A stretch of 64,000 bases of DNA from NCBI GenBank assembly GCA_037126765.1, contig JBBCBC010000035.1, positions 2,604,001 to 2,668,000 on the forward strand, in the 5' to 3' direction. A model generated the notes under the pieces. That model made no database searches. It saw only the letters and a list, made by a program, of their open reading frames with translations, and was not told the origin of the DNA. The DNA comes from Stenogyne calaminthoides. Its lineage: Eukaryota > Streptophyta > Magnoliopsida > Lamiales > Lamiaceae. This document shows positions 22,201-33,077 of the stretch, piece by piece. The stretch's first letter is position 1. Each line of letters starts with the position of its first letter. The translations under genes and the position numbers were made by a program.

Positions 22201-22829
22201 ACACAAGTACTCAGATCAAGGACTTTGACTGGAACAATAAGCTCATTGCTCTACGTGTTGAAAAAGAGAAGAGACAAGCCATGTCTGTATCAGGAGCAGA
22301 GCTGACCAGGAAAAAGAGGGAAGAAGAGCAGAACAGGAGGGGAAGCTTCAGAAACTTCATGGGCAAAAGATGGGGTAAGACCAGAGTACAGACCAAAGTG
22401 CATAAATGGCCACACATTGATAAATGGATGCCAATCCAAATCATTAATGCCTGGGAAGAAGTCAAGAGAACCTTCTGGTTCAATCCTGACGTTCTGGAAG
22501 AATGGAGAGGAGAATGCCCTGATCGCAATGAAGCCTTCCTAGAATATCTGCTGACATTCTATCATGAGTACTTATAGAAATGGATGAATCTGGCTGATGA
22601 ACACAATGTGTCCCTAAAGGCACCAGGTCAGTATAAGTACCCCGCTCCTAGATTCAGCAATGGAATCATAAATGAAGCTGTTATATCCAAAGAAGTTGCC
22701 GAGTATGCTGCTCAATTAGGACTGACAGGGAGCCACCCAGAGGTCATCAAAAAAAGGGATGCGTTGAAGAAGAGATACTATGGGATGTTCAATCTTGAAG
22801 TCCCTGATGATGAAGTTGAAGAAGATTGA
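19210..22829 (+). pseudogene. Element C third ORF (about 1,200 codons), function unknown
   Basis: The start at ATG 19210 (MTFTIFDKLVVSNKPWYEN) matches the start in E at 52178. A TGA at 19381 stands where E has Arg; the frame then runs to 20721 with an N-terminal globular part (LKPKYRVLLDIVSKCLMS, FNWLQYLIKVV) and a Lys/Glu-rich middle. A shift in the A-tract at 20580 moves to the frame with WWSEETTILTEFSGF. Further segments (21075-21518, 21621-22577, 22584-22829) hold long Lys/Glu/Gln coiled-coil-like stretches and a conserved C-terminal block (IDKWMPIQIINAWEEVKRTF, FLEYLLTFYHEYL). There is no hydrophobic membrane segment or signal peptide, so a classical envelope is not supported. The N-terminal part loosely recalls the plant transposon protein domain, unconfirmed. 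Confidence 0.75.
21726..21740 (+). other. In-frame copy of the purine tract inside the third ORF of C
   Basis: AAAAAGGGGGAAAGG, coding AKKGER, closely matching the 3' purine tract of the same element (AAAAAGGGGGAAAT at 23065). B (30620) and E (58452) have equivalents. Confidence 0.6.
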
Positions 22830-22875
22830 AGACTTTGAATCTGTGTGTATGTCTACTGTTTTTTTTTAAAAATTT

Positions 22876-22920
22876 TCATTGTAAAATGTAACTCCTATCT
22901 TACAATCAATGAAATATGTT
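22876..22920 (+). terminator. Polyadenylation-like block after the third ORF of C
   Basis: TTTTCATTGTAAAATGTAAC followed by ATCAATGAAATATG, resembling plant far- and near-upstream poly(A) elements. Matching blocks occur in E (59512-59560) and in G (55235-55285) just before the purine tract. Confidence 0.5.
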
Positions 22921-23064
22921 TTTCTTTGCTCAAACAAGATAATATCTCATTATCTTTTAATATGTTTTATACTCATCTGATATGCCTTTTTAATATAATA
23001 GACAACTGAAACCTGAGTATAGGTTAGGTTTTCTTAAATGTAACAAGATGGTTTTGGCATCATC

Positions 23065-23078
23065 AAAAAGGGGGAAAT
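23065..23078 (+). other. Element C polypurine tract
   Basis: AAAAAGGGGGAAAT directly before the 3' LTR (23079), preceded by GGCATCATC, the same context as in D, E and G. It primes plus-strand DNA synthesis. Confidence 0.93.
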
Positions 23079-24808
23079 TGTTGGGAGATGAATTTAAATA
23101 AAATTTTGATTAGATCCCAAAACCCCTGAGTATGACATGTTCAGGATAATCTTGATAGTCTGAGTCAGGTTTCAGTATAGAATAGTTCAAGAGACATCTG
23201 CACCATGTATAGTCAGCAGATATAGATCAGGATTTTTTTAAAATACTGAAGACTCAGAAGATACTGAAGACTCAGGTATCACTGAATGCTAAGAAGGACT
23301 CTGAAGAATATCTACCTGAGGACATACAAAACTGAGGAAGACGATCATTTATAAGAAATAAATGTTGCCCAAATAGTTAAGTGCAGACAAAAGGAACTAA
23401 AAATAAGTGTTGTTTAAGGTTGTCTCATTCAGAGAGATTGACTAAAAGAGCCGTTTTGTTTGTCTACATTCACTGAAGACAAGAACCAATCAGAGAAAGA
23501 CAACACTGTACTTTACTGACACTGAAAGCGATAGGGCAATGAACATTGTCAGTAGTACTATGTTCCAGACTGCAAAAATTGGTGATTGGCTACATGGCTG
23601 CATATTTCCCAAAACATGCAAGGGTGCGTTCAAACCCTAAAAATAGTCGTTCATCAATAACCATATAAGGAAACTCTTGATGTTATCTCTTCCAACAGAT
23701 AGATTTTCAAGAGTGACCTTAGAGAACTTGCCTATAAATATCAGTGACCTTCACCATTGAAAGGTTACGGGAAATCAAAGCAACTCCAGAGCTCATTCGT
23801 ATTATTGCAACCTGAAGCACTCGAAAAACCTAAGATTTTCCAAGTGTTTCACATTGAAGAGAGCTCATTCACTAAGCCTAGATTCGATATATATCCAAAG
23901 CTTAGTAGAGATATCCTAGCCTTTGAATTTGTCCTTATTGTCAAAGGATATCTCACCCTAGTTGGAAACCAACCCAACCCAAACACTTTTATTAGGTAGT
24001 TTGAGTGTGTGTTTGATTGTTGGTGAGAAAGAGTTATAAAGAGTGAGTAAGCTGCAATTGAGTCAGCTAGAAAGCTCTAGAGGAGAAGTTAGTAAGCTAC
24101 TTGTGGTAGTCTGAAAACTTATGTGTGTTGAGTTAGTAAGCTGCAGTAGTCAGCCAGAAAACTCAAGGTAAAAAAGTTAGTAAGCTGCTGTGGTCAGCCT
24201 GAAAGCTTTAGGTGATAGCGTGTTAAGGAATTTCTCTGAAAGATCAGAGAGAGTGGACGTAGGAGCTTTGCTTCTGAACCACTATAATTTGCTATGTTGT
24301 TTGCTTTCTGTACTGCATTCTATCTGCTGCATATTTTCACTGAAAGCGTACTGATTTTCTTGATATTTAGTTGGAAACAATCCACTGAACTTGCATCAAA
24401 CTTGATCACTGCCTTAACCACTGTTTTGACTAAGGAAAAGATTTTCAGCAAGATAAAACGAGTATAAACTTAGGGCCAACACGTCTGCACTCTTGATTAG
24501 CTAGAACAGATACTTACCAAACTGAATCAACTCTACTGAGTATTCAGTAAGATAATTATCTGATCCAAGCTTCTCAGGATCTCTGATATAACTCAGGATC
24601 AGTTGGGCTAATCTGAAGCTTCTGAAAGCTGCTCAGGATCACTGTCTCAGTATACTTTGACTCAGGGCGATTTGTGCTTCTCAGGGCAAAATTCTCAGGA
24701 CATCCTGACCCTTCTGATTTCAGTGAAAGAAAAGTTTTAAAAATCACTGAACACGTGTATTCCCCCCCCCCCATACACTTGTAAGACTCGTTTTCACCGG
24801 GACCAACA
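23079..24808 (+). repeat. Element C 3' LTR
   Basis: 1,730 bp, TGTTGGGAGATG to GGGACCAACA, uninterrupted. It is the reference for the empty site of D (GTTAG at 24175). The TATA box is at 23733-23740, GTTAGTAAGCTGC repeats at 24040-24220, and a single long C-run near 24760-24772. Confidence 0.93.
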
Positions 24809-25410
24809 TACAGAATGAGACATCAGCTGCCAGAACACCTCAACAAAATGAAGTAGCAGAATGGAGAAACAGAACACTCAAGGAAGATGCTCGCACTATG
24901 TTAGCTGAACATGCAACTCCAAACCGTTTCTGGGCAGAAGTTATCAACACAGCATGTCACACTCAGAACAGATTTCTCTGATTAAGATTCACTTCAAAAC
25001 ACCCTATGAACTATGGAAGGGCAGAAAACCTCGTGTTTCTTACTTCCATATTTTTGGGTGCAAGTGTTTTATTCACAACAATGGGAAGAGCCAGTTGAAA
25101 ATCTTTGAAGCTAAATCAGATGAGGGTATATTCTTAGGGTATTCCTCAACCAGCAAAGCTTTCAAGGTGTTCAACAGACGAACCCTAGTTGTGGAAGAAA
25201 CACCTCATGTGGACTTTGATGAGACATTTTCTGAAGAAGAGAAATCGCCGTAACAAAAAGCATCAGATCAACAAAGATTCGATGCTCGTAAAATGGATCA
25301 GTTAAGTATCAAAGAAAAGGGATCAGATCACGTAACAGTGTATGTCCCTAAACTTGATCTTAATGATTCACCAGTCAAAAGGACCTCACTCTCGTGCACG
25401 CATAACTGTC
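24809..25410 (+). pseudogene. pol: Element B pol fragment 2: end of integrase
   Basis: After the TACAG duplication the integrase of B resumes: NETSAARTPQQNEVAEWRN carries the catalytic Glu, with two substitutions compared with C (G to E, R to W). TPNRFWAEVINTACHTQNR follows; a stop near 24980 and a frame change precede TPYELWKGRKPRVSYFHIFG and FLGYSSTSKAFKVFN. The tail is an acidic linker with a TAA at 25251. Confidence 0.85.
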
Positions 25411-26796
25411 AATGAAGAAGTTCGGGACCGAGAGGCGAAGAATAACCGAACCATCTGGTTCAGGGGGAACACCTGATGTTCCTGCAGACAGATATCAGCA
25501 TATGATGATTCCAACATCAGCTGAGACTTGTCCATGCCAAGTGGATCCTATTATTGTACCTCTCCAAATCTCTAGTGATGAATCACTATCAGAAAAGGAT
25601 GATGATCTTCAATCAGATGAAAATCAGAAAAGAAGGACCTGGATAACCAGTCATCCAACTGATCTGATCATCGGAGACCCATCTGATAGAGTTAAAATTA
25701 GACATCAGATTGGTGAAAGTGCCATGTATTGTTGCTATCTGTCTTTGAAGGAACCAACCACGATAGAAGAAGCTCTACAAGATGCCAGCTGGATTTCGGC
25801 TATGCAAGAAGAATTAGAGCATTTCGAGAGAAATCAGGTTTGGGAACTGGTAGACAGACCAACTCATCAAGATGTGATAGGAACCAAGTGAGTATTCAAG
25901 AATAAGAGGGATGAAAATAATGTCATCATCGGAAATAAGGCAAGACTTGTTGCGAAGGGGTATTCACAATCAGAAGGAATTGATTATATGAGACCTTTGC
26001 ACCAGTTGCTCGCCTGGAAGTTATTCGGTTGTTTCTGGTATATGCTGCCCATAGAGGCTTTATTGTGTATCTGATGGATGTAAAGAGTGCATTCTTAAAT
26101 GGGGTACTAGCGGAGGAAGTTTATGTTGAACAACCTCCTGGCTTTGAAGTAGGCAACCAGGTGTACCGTTTAAGAAAAGCTCTCTATGGCCTGAAACAAG
26201 CTCCTAGAGCTTGGTATGATACACTATCTCAGTTCTTGATAGACAGCGGATTCACTAAAGGAACAGTGGATAGAACCTTATTCAGAATGGAAGACGGTGA
26301 AGACATTCTGATGGTTCAGATTTATGTGGACGATATTATTTTCGGATCTCCCAAAAAAAGTCTATGTGACAGATTCAGCAAACTGATGCAAGGGAAGTTC
26401 GAGATGTCCATGATGGGTCAGATGAATTACTTTCTGGGTCTTCAAGTCAAACAAAGTACAGAAGGGATATTCGTCTGTCAGGCAAAGTACACTAGGAATC
26501 TGTTGGCTAAGTTTGGAATTCTGAATAGTAAGGAAGCCAAAATTCCTATGATGACTGGATTCAAGATGGATCCAGATGACAATGGTCAGAAAACTAATCA
26601 GAAAGAATATAGGGCTCTCATTGGATCTTTACTATACCTGACTGCCAGCAGACCAGATATAACATTTGCAGTAGGTGTATGTGCCAGATTTCAGGCAAAT
26701 CCGATGCAAAGCCACCTGGAAGCAGCTAAGTGGATTCTTAAGTATCTGAAGGGGACAGTAAACCTTAGTTTATTAACCCATCAGATGATAATCTAG
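25411..26796 (+). pseudogene. pol: Element B pol: reverse transcriptase
   Basis: The frame 25412-25891 holds the linker and WELVDRPTHQDVIGTK, then TGA where a Trp codon belongs (TKWVF). A one-base loss near 25988 disrupts the DYDETFAP motif. From 26029 the frame is long: MDVKSAFLNGVLAEEVYVEQ, LYGLKQAPRAWYD, YVDDIIFGSPKKS, FLGLQVKQSTEGIF and LYLTASRPDITFAVGVCARF, ending with a shift at about 26770. The palm motifs are intact and the enzyme is broken elsewhere. Compared with C, differences are spread evenly, so B is a distinct family. Confidence 0.9.
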
Positions 26797-27323
26797 AGCT
26801 TAGTGGGTATTCTGATTCTAATTATGGAGGTTGTAGAATAGACAGAAAGTCAACCTCAGGTACATATCAGTTCTTAGGAAGTAAGCTGATCTCTTGGTTC
26901 TCAAAGAAACAGACATTTGTTGCCACATCTACTACTGAAGCAGAATATATGGCCGTAGGAAACTGTTGCTCCCAACTGCTCTGGCTTTGTCAGCAGCTGA
27001 GGGATTATAACATTGTAGCTACAAATGTGCCAATATTCTGTGACAGTAATAGTGTTATTGTAATTACTCAGAATCCTGTTTTACACACAAGATGCAAGCA
27101 TGTGGATGTCAAACATCATTTCATAAGAGATCATGTGGAAAAGAAGAATATCAGAATGGAAAAGATTCATACTGATAAACAGAGAGCTGACATCTTAAAC
27201 AAGCCACTAGCTGAAGTCAGATTTAGAGAATTATGTAATGAGCTAGGACTTCTAGACTTAGGAGAAAGTGCACCAGAAATTTTTGGTGGACTAATCTCCA
27301 AGACCAGTTGGTTAAGAAACTGA
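26797..27323 (+). pseudogene. pol: Element B pol: RNase H
   Basis: In the shifted frame come LSGYSDSNYGGCRIDRKST (Asp to Asn in the usual SDADYGG), LISWFSKKQTFVATSTTEAE, then from 26949 VPIFCDSNSVIVITQNPV and HHFIRDHVEKKNIRMEKIHT, to a TGA at 27321. The SDAD to SDSN change removes one expected acidic residue. Confidence 0.87.
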
Positions 27324-28244
27324 CAAAAGAAAAGGAATCAGTTGAGAAGTGGAATGTCAACTGACCAGGAAGGATCAGTCAAGGACTGATCAGAAAATGG
27401 ATAACAGTTGAAGGGGGAACTTCAACTGATCAGATAGGATCAGACAAAACCTAATCAGACAAGTGGGACATTGTTGCGAAATACTAAGGATTAGGCTACA
27501 ATTAGTAAGGTCAACAGTAATCAGGCAAGCCAGATCATAACATCGTGGTAACTGACTGATTACAATATCAGCCAGTCAGATAAGTTTTCCATTTTTTTTA
27601 GTCTTACTAAGTTATGCTAGTTATTACTGTGCCCATTACTTGATGACGTCATGTCTGCAAGCATTAAATGCGGACGTGGGATTTTTGTGTTAAATGCATT
27701 TATTACGAGTTTTTAAGTCCAAAAGTCTGCCGTTTTTAAATCCTTGACCGCATGATATTATTACTTTTCAACCACTTAATATTAACCGTCCGATTAAACC
27801 AAGGATACTCAAGTGCTTTCAAAATCTTCGTGCAAAACTTTCCCTCCCACCTATTTAGAACCCTATAATTCCTTTTTCTATAACCTTTCGCATTTCTAAC
27901 ACTCAAAAACGCAACCGATTCCAGAAAACTTCATACAACTCTCTTCATTCAGCGATTAATCCTCTTTTTCAAAATCTTACATCGCTTTTCTGGTAATTTG
28001 CGTATTTTATATTTGTTGTTTCATATCTATTATGTGATAGGGTTACAGTTTATATATGCATATGGTATTCTGTTCATCTGTTAAAATCGTGTCTATGTTT
28101 AATCTCTGCATTCTCTGAACAAAATGTTTAATTGGGGTTTTTACTTATGCACTTATTCAACATACTGCCTAATGCACCTTGCACATTTTTAACACTTGAT
28201 AGGGTTTGGAAAACCTAACTTAGACTGTATATGTGTTTACATAA
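27324..28244 (+). promoter_or_regulatory. Element B pol-to-third-ORF spacer
   Basis: About 920 bases. The first third is rich in GATCAG/CAGTTGA words and contains a GGGGGAACTTCAACTG segment. At 27786 there is a TAACCGTCCGATT word and an AAGGATAC motif, then TATAATTCC/CTATAACC (27871-27890) and a CT/A-rich leader. This parallels the region upstream of the third ORF in C and E. No gene is seen. Confidence 0.4.
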
Positions 28245-31200
28245 ATGGCAACTTCAAAAGCTACCCCTGAAGTTTAAGATTATGCATTAATGATAAAGGA
28301 AATTGTTGACGAGAAATATGTTGATTTCACAACGACAACTGATCCAGAATCCCTGGAAATTCTTGACTGTCTTCGCCAAAGTGGACTAGAGCAATTTTGC
28401 TACAGACATCTGGACAGTGTTGCCATCATTGAATCTCTGGAGTTCTTGAGGAAATTAAGGGACACAGATAACAAAGAACTTTATTCGTCTATTGGAGGGA
28501 CAAGAATAGACGTCTCAAATGATTACCTACAGAGGATCTTTGCCCTGCCAACAAGAAGGAATGCTCCCGATGAATTCAAGGTTGGAATGACGGACAAGGA
28601 ATACCTTCAAAAGGTGCTTTTGCGACCTGCCAACATTGGTAATATTATAAATGTTAAGGCACCTTTTCTGAAGAGGAAGTATAGATTACTTTTTGAAATT
28701 GTTTTAAAAGTAATCTTGGGGATAACATTCAGTCCTGATGTCGTGACTCAGCAGAAACAAAATGTTATGGCCACTATTATTGAGAAGGCATAGGACATGA
28801 ACTGGTTGGGCCTGTTCAAACACCGATTGTTGCAGGAGACAGATAAATTCATGATTGATGAGCACAATCATGTTGTGCTATCTAAGAGAGTCAGCAACAT
28901 ACACAAGGTGTCCCTGATTCTTGCCGACAAGATTCCTGACTACAGATGGTCAGATCAAGAAAGGAAGGCATGCGTGCCCAAATTCAAAGTCATTCTCTCA
29001 AGAGACGAAAAATTACCCGGCCAAAAGGATGATGACCTTACTCCTTATGTGCCCAAATCAAAGAAAATCATGGCACAAACCTCTTCGGTGCAATCTGAAG
29101 CACAGGGTCAGCCCAAGAAAAGGATTGTGAAACGGAAGTAGTTAGCAACAAAGCCAGCTAGGGAAGCTAAAGAGACAAGTGAGAAATGGCAGAGGAAGCT
29201 CACTACAATGCTTCCGAAGAAGACTGTATTGCCATCTGAGGGACTTAGAGACGAGGATTCTGATGTAGAAGTTTTGGGGGAAACTGTTGCTGAACAGATA
29301 GTTAGCTCTGAGAAAGATGGAACTGAACTGGAGGAAATTGCTGAGGCAGAAGAAGGACAGGAAGTTTCGGAGCCTTCTGATTCTGCCCACTTTAGTTCAC
29401 TATTCAAAAAGCCAGCTCAAGAACCCATTTTCTTTCCCAGATCCCCCACCCCCACTTCAAAATCTCCATCACCCTCTTTCACAAAATCCAAAACTCCATC
29501 ACTCAACAGCCAATCCACTCCTTCTCAACCGGAACTAGACCAAGCTTCACCTGAACCAATTCCTTCAGAAGTTACTATGCCAAAAGAACCTTACTCACCA
29601 GGCCAGTCAGATTGGCAGAAGGCTATGTTTGTTTCTGTGATCAACAATCCCTTCAACCGCAGAACTGTGATTGAACCTGACTCACCAGAACAGGTTCACC
29701 CTGCTGTCAAGTTCTTGAGACTACGTGTTGATAATTATTTGAACAAGACCTTCCCTTTTCTGGTGGAACACTGGGGGTCAGACAGCAGGTGGTGGATATT
29801 CTGTTTTGGAGAGATATCAGACTGCAGGAAATTGAGAATTTTCTGATAATCCTCGAGGTGTTGGGCCAACCTGCGTTTGTTTACATGGAATTAAAGATGT
29901 AGCAGTTAGCTAGAGTCAACAGTGTAGCAGAGTTAGCATCAGATGCTGATGTTAACTGGTTGATTAATAAGAAGATGGGTTATCCAGATGAGAAGGAAGA
30001 TACGGTGTATGCTGATGATGAGATAGCTGCCGATGAACCAGTTGAGGGTGAAGCAGATGAGACCCTAACTGGCGAGGCATCAACATCTGAGAAGGCTATC
30101 ATGATTACACCTGAGACCCTAGATCTTCTTTCGACGACTATTCAAGATGGGGTAAAGGTATCCGTTGAAGCTCAATTCAACGTTCCGGCAGTAAATCTGA
30201 TGAGTCAGATGGAAGAAAAGACAAGGTTAATAGTTGAGTCAGAACGAAACCTTACAGCTACTAATCTCTCCGATATGCATGTTGATATTGCCGAAAGAGA
30301 GATGAAGCGAATTGAGCTGCTGACAGATAAACTTGGTGCTGAGGTGTGTACGTTGTCTGACATCAGAATCTTGCTCGAAGAAGTTTATAAATCTCTGATG
30401 AAGGCAGACACCAGTTTTGATGCATCTTGGCGAAGATTCAAAGTGTCTATGTCTAAGGCCAGAACTATGCTGGAAAAAGCAGTAAGTAAGATGTTGGGAC
30501 CAGCTCAGTCAGACACGACCATTCGCATAACTCCTATGGAGATTGATGAGCTGAAGCAAGAAATGCTGAAACAGTTTGGGATACTTGAACAGAAGCTAGC
30601 AAGTCTTTCTTATGAAACCAAAAAGGGGGAAGGAAGTGAACCAGAAAAACAAGCTGGAACATCTGAAGGTCCACTCACCATAGTTGCTGCCCAAGACCCA
30701 AAACATGTTGCTGCTAAGGTTCCCGACACTGAACTTGCTGAAATGTTCTCTACTATTGAAGAACACAGCAGACAACTTGAAGATCAAGAAAAGACTCTAT
30801 CTTAACAGAAAGTTTCAATGAAAGATCTGACTGCTCGTGTAGACAGAATTGAGGATTTTTCCTCAACTGTTCAGAAATTCTTTGTAACTGATGATCAAGC
30901 GAAGAGTCTTGAGCTGATAAAGAAGATGGAAGCAGAAGAAACGGTTGTAACTGAAGCTGAAAAGAAAAAACAACTGAAAGGAAAGAAGCCCATTCAGAAA
31001 TCAGTTGTTACTAAATCAGAGATGTTACTGAGCAAAGAACAGATGAATGAAAAGAAGAATCAAGACATCAGAAGGAAAGTCATTGAGGAAGCCACTAGGA
31101 GTCATAAGTTAAAAGAAGCAACTGGACTTAACCGAGCATACTTCAGAAGACAGAGGAAGAAAGCTTCCATTACTAAAGATATTGACTGGGAAGAAAGAGC

Positions 31201-31617
31201 AATACCTGCTCCGATTCTGAACATTGTGGTATGTCATGAAGATCTGCACGAACGATGGAAGATGATCAAAGTAGACTGGCTCTGTGATGTCTATATTATC
31301 CAGCGCATACCAGAAGACCCAGATCAGGTGAAGTTCGATGAAGAATTCCTCAACTGGCTAGAAATTAAATACGAAGATTTCTACGGAGTGGTGATGCGCG
31401 AAGGCTAAATCATGACCTTAGTGCCCACGGCACCTAGGTATGAAACTATGATACCACCACTCAGGTCAGACAGGTCCTTTGATCCCGTTGCTTTCAAGAA
31501 ATATACTATCAGACTCTGGAACGAGGAGATATCATTGAAGCTAACAGACGGAGAGATGTACTTATCAAATTATATGATATCTTTGAAATTCCTAGGGATC
31601 TGAGGACTGCTCTATAA
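28245..31617 (+). pseudogene. Element B third ORF, function unknown
   Basis: The ATG at 28245 (MATSKATPEV) is followed by an in-frame TAA at 28275; the same frame then continues 28290-28793 (IKEIVDEKYVDFTTTTD..., LKRKYRLLFEIVLKVILGI), a TAG at 28791, 28797-29141 and 29208-29846, so three stops interrupt one frame. A Ser/Pro-rich segment (29420-29560) is distinctive. After a shift come 29960-30805 and 30818-31408, rich in coiled-coil-like Glu/Lys, then IDWEERAIPAPILNIVV and FDEEFLNWLEIKYEDFYG, aligning in place with the C-terminal block of C. The last codons LIKLYDIFEIPRD match C's end. The sequence is much diverged from C but co-linear. Confidence 0.7.
30620..30636 (+). other. In-frame purine tract inside the third ORF of B
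   Basis: AAAAAGGGGGAAGGAAG, coding KKGEGS, comparable with the element's own tract at 31806. Confidence 0.55.
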
Positions 31618-31805
31618 GTTTTCCTTGTTAGGATCAGATGTTAGGTTTTCTGAGATTCTCTGTACCTGTATCTCCTTATACTTAATGAGAATCAATTATC
31701 TTTTCTGATCTTAAAACAACTTCTCATTGTCTTCTGATTTCTATTGACTGTCATTTACATTCTATATGGTTATCTGTTTTTCTGATTATATGTTTTGGTT
31801 CCATC

Positions 31806-31819
31806 AAAAAGGGGGAAAT
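31806..31819 (+). other. Element B polypurine tract
   Basis: AAAAAGGGGGAAAT directly before the LTR start at 31820; preceded by GTTCCATC. Confidence 0.92.
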
Positions 31820-32740
31820 TGTTGGGAATTTTGTAGTTTTGATGGAAGTTTCAAAACAGATTGTAATAGGACCAGTCAGACCTGTTAGCTGACTGGTGAT
31901 TTAAATAGCAGATAGGATGACCAGCTAATATGTATAGACAGCTGATGTAATGAATAGGTCACATATTGAGGGGGAACTTCAATATGTATAGGTTAAGTCT
32001 TGAAGAAGATCAGAAGACCAAACGAGTCAGAAGATCAGAAGATCAGACGAGTCAGATAGTCAGATGATCAGGTGAAGACATGAAGCTGAAGACCTGAAGA
32101 TCAGATGACTACCAGAAAAACAAGACCAGAAGACTTACATCAGAAGAATGAAGAAGAGTCTGCTAGTTGTGCTAAGACAACTTGCATAAGAAGACTCAGT
32201 AAGGTAGATTGATCAATTATATCTGATCAGGTCAGCTCACATCAGGTGACAACTGATGGTTCACCAGATCATACGAGGTTAATTTGACAAGTAGAATACC
32301 AACCTTAGTTGGTAAAGCAAACACTGAACAAGTGTACTTGTTAACCAATAAGATCGAGACACGTATGTACGAAGCTGACAATGCGGGATTCGGTGCTGCA
32401 CAGTCAAACGGCTAGAAAGGACAAACTTACATGCTTTCGGCCATGCCATCCCTGAAGCACGTCACATCAAGCCTGCAAATCTACCTAAAATAGCCTGAAA
32501 TTCAAATTGCTCTCCAACGGCTCTTTGATTTCAAGGTCTATAAATATGGGATCAACCTTCAGAGTAAGGTTACGGAAATAATCATAAAGCTCAAGCAATC
32601 AAGATTTCCGCACAAAGAACACAACTCAAGATTTATTCTAAGTGTTCAACCCATAGTTCTTAGCATTGAATTTTTATCCTTTAGCCTTAGGCTACTCAAA
32701 TACTAGGATAGAATTCCAGTTGGAACACAACAAATCTTAT
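31820..32740 (+). repeat. Element B 3' LTR, 3' end missing
   Basis: Opens TGTTGGGAATTTTGTAG and follows LTR A for its upstream half (CAAAACAG, GTCACATATTGAGGGG words) and past the TATA box (32539-32546). Similarity to LTR A fades after CCAGTTGGAAC near 32725. The repeat-bearing downstream part (as at 3653-4500 in A) and the GGGACCTACA end are absent. The right edge is approximate. Confidence 0.75.
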
Positions 32741-32911
32741 GTTGGTGTATACTGTAAAGCAAACTTTTAGTGAGCTTTTGTGGATGTATATTCAATTTCC
32801 TCATTATCTTAAATAAATGGTTTTTCACATTATTGCATTCTTATAAATTGCTTATGTGTTTGTTTATCTTATATTGTAGACTATGTGGTGGGTTTGTAGT
32901 CACACAGAAGA
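32741..32911. other. Unassigned 170 bp between B and E
   Basis: AT-rich sequence without coding potential, matching neither the A/B LTR nor the E/C LTR as far as can be read. It could be the tail of another element or genomic filler. No gene is seen. Confidence 0.5.
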
Positions 32912-32953
32912 TGTTGGTCCCGGGGTAAACGAGTCTTACACGTGTATGGGGGA
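32912..32953 (-). repeat. Inverted 42-bp LTR terminus at the 5' end of E
   Basis: TGTTGGTCCCGGGGTAAACG and onward is the reverse complement of the end of E's own 3' LTR (CGTTTACCCCGGGACCAA at 61400-61417), including the CACGTGTAT and C-tract words. It is joined straight to AG + primer site in the plus orientation, where a full 5' LTR in the plus orientation belongs. Confidence 0.85.
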
Positions 32954-32955
32954 AG

Positions 32956-32967
32956 TGGTATCAGAGC
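32956..32967 (+). other. Element E primer-binding site
   Basis: TGGTATCAGAGC, followed by AGTGGTTCATTTTGACC as in C. Confidence 0.9.
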
Positions 32968-33077
32968 AGTGGTTCATTTTGACCACTTGCTTTGGTAGCC
33001 ATAGTCTTGCTCACTGAGAGACTCTAGTGGTCTACTGAATAGATCTTACTACTGATATCTTACAAGGCTCATTCATC

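Larger units (their letters stand above)
6217..24808 (+). mobile_element. Element C: full-length Sirevirus-type copia element with a third ORF
   Basis: Both ends are defined: TGTTGGGAGA at 6217 and GGGACCAACA at 24808, flanked by TACAG. Without the nested element D the length is near 14 kb: LTR, primer site, gag, pol, about 620 bases of spacer, a third ORF of about 3.6 kb, purine tract, LTR. Gag, pol and the third ORF all carry stops or frameshifts, so C is not autonomous now. The two LTRs differ visibly (six substitutions in one 80-codon stretch), so C is older than D, which is nested in its 5' LTR. The long LTRs, extra ORF and motif set point to the Sirevirus lineage; a formal RT tree was not possible. 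Confidence 0.92.
5549..32740 (+). mobile_element. Element B: Sirevirus-type Ty1/copia retrotransposon, split by A and C
   Basis: B is recognised by continuity. Its pol reads from 5549 to 6216, stops at the start of C, and resumes at 24809 with the next residues of the same integrase (FGIQ then NETSAARTPQQN). It continues through RT and RNase H to 27323, a third ORF (28245-31617), a purine tract and a 3' LTR from 31820. Its 5' part is to the left of A, outside the window. The right end of its LTR seems lost near 32740, where similarity to LTR A stops. C and A are both insertions into it, so it is the oldest layer in the left half. Confidence 0.85.

Noticed and set aside
19210..22829. Third ORF as a retroviral envelope
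   Set aside because: No signal peptide or hydrophobic membrane stretch was seen in the readable frames; only a positional resemblance to envelope-like ORFs remains.
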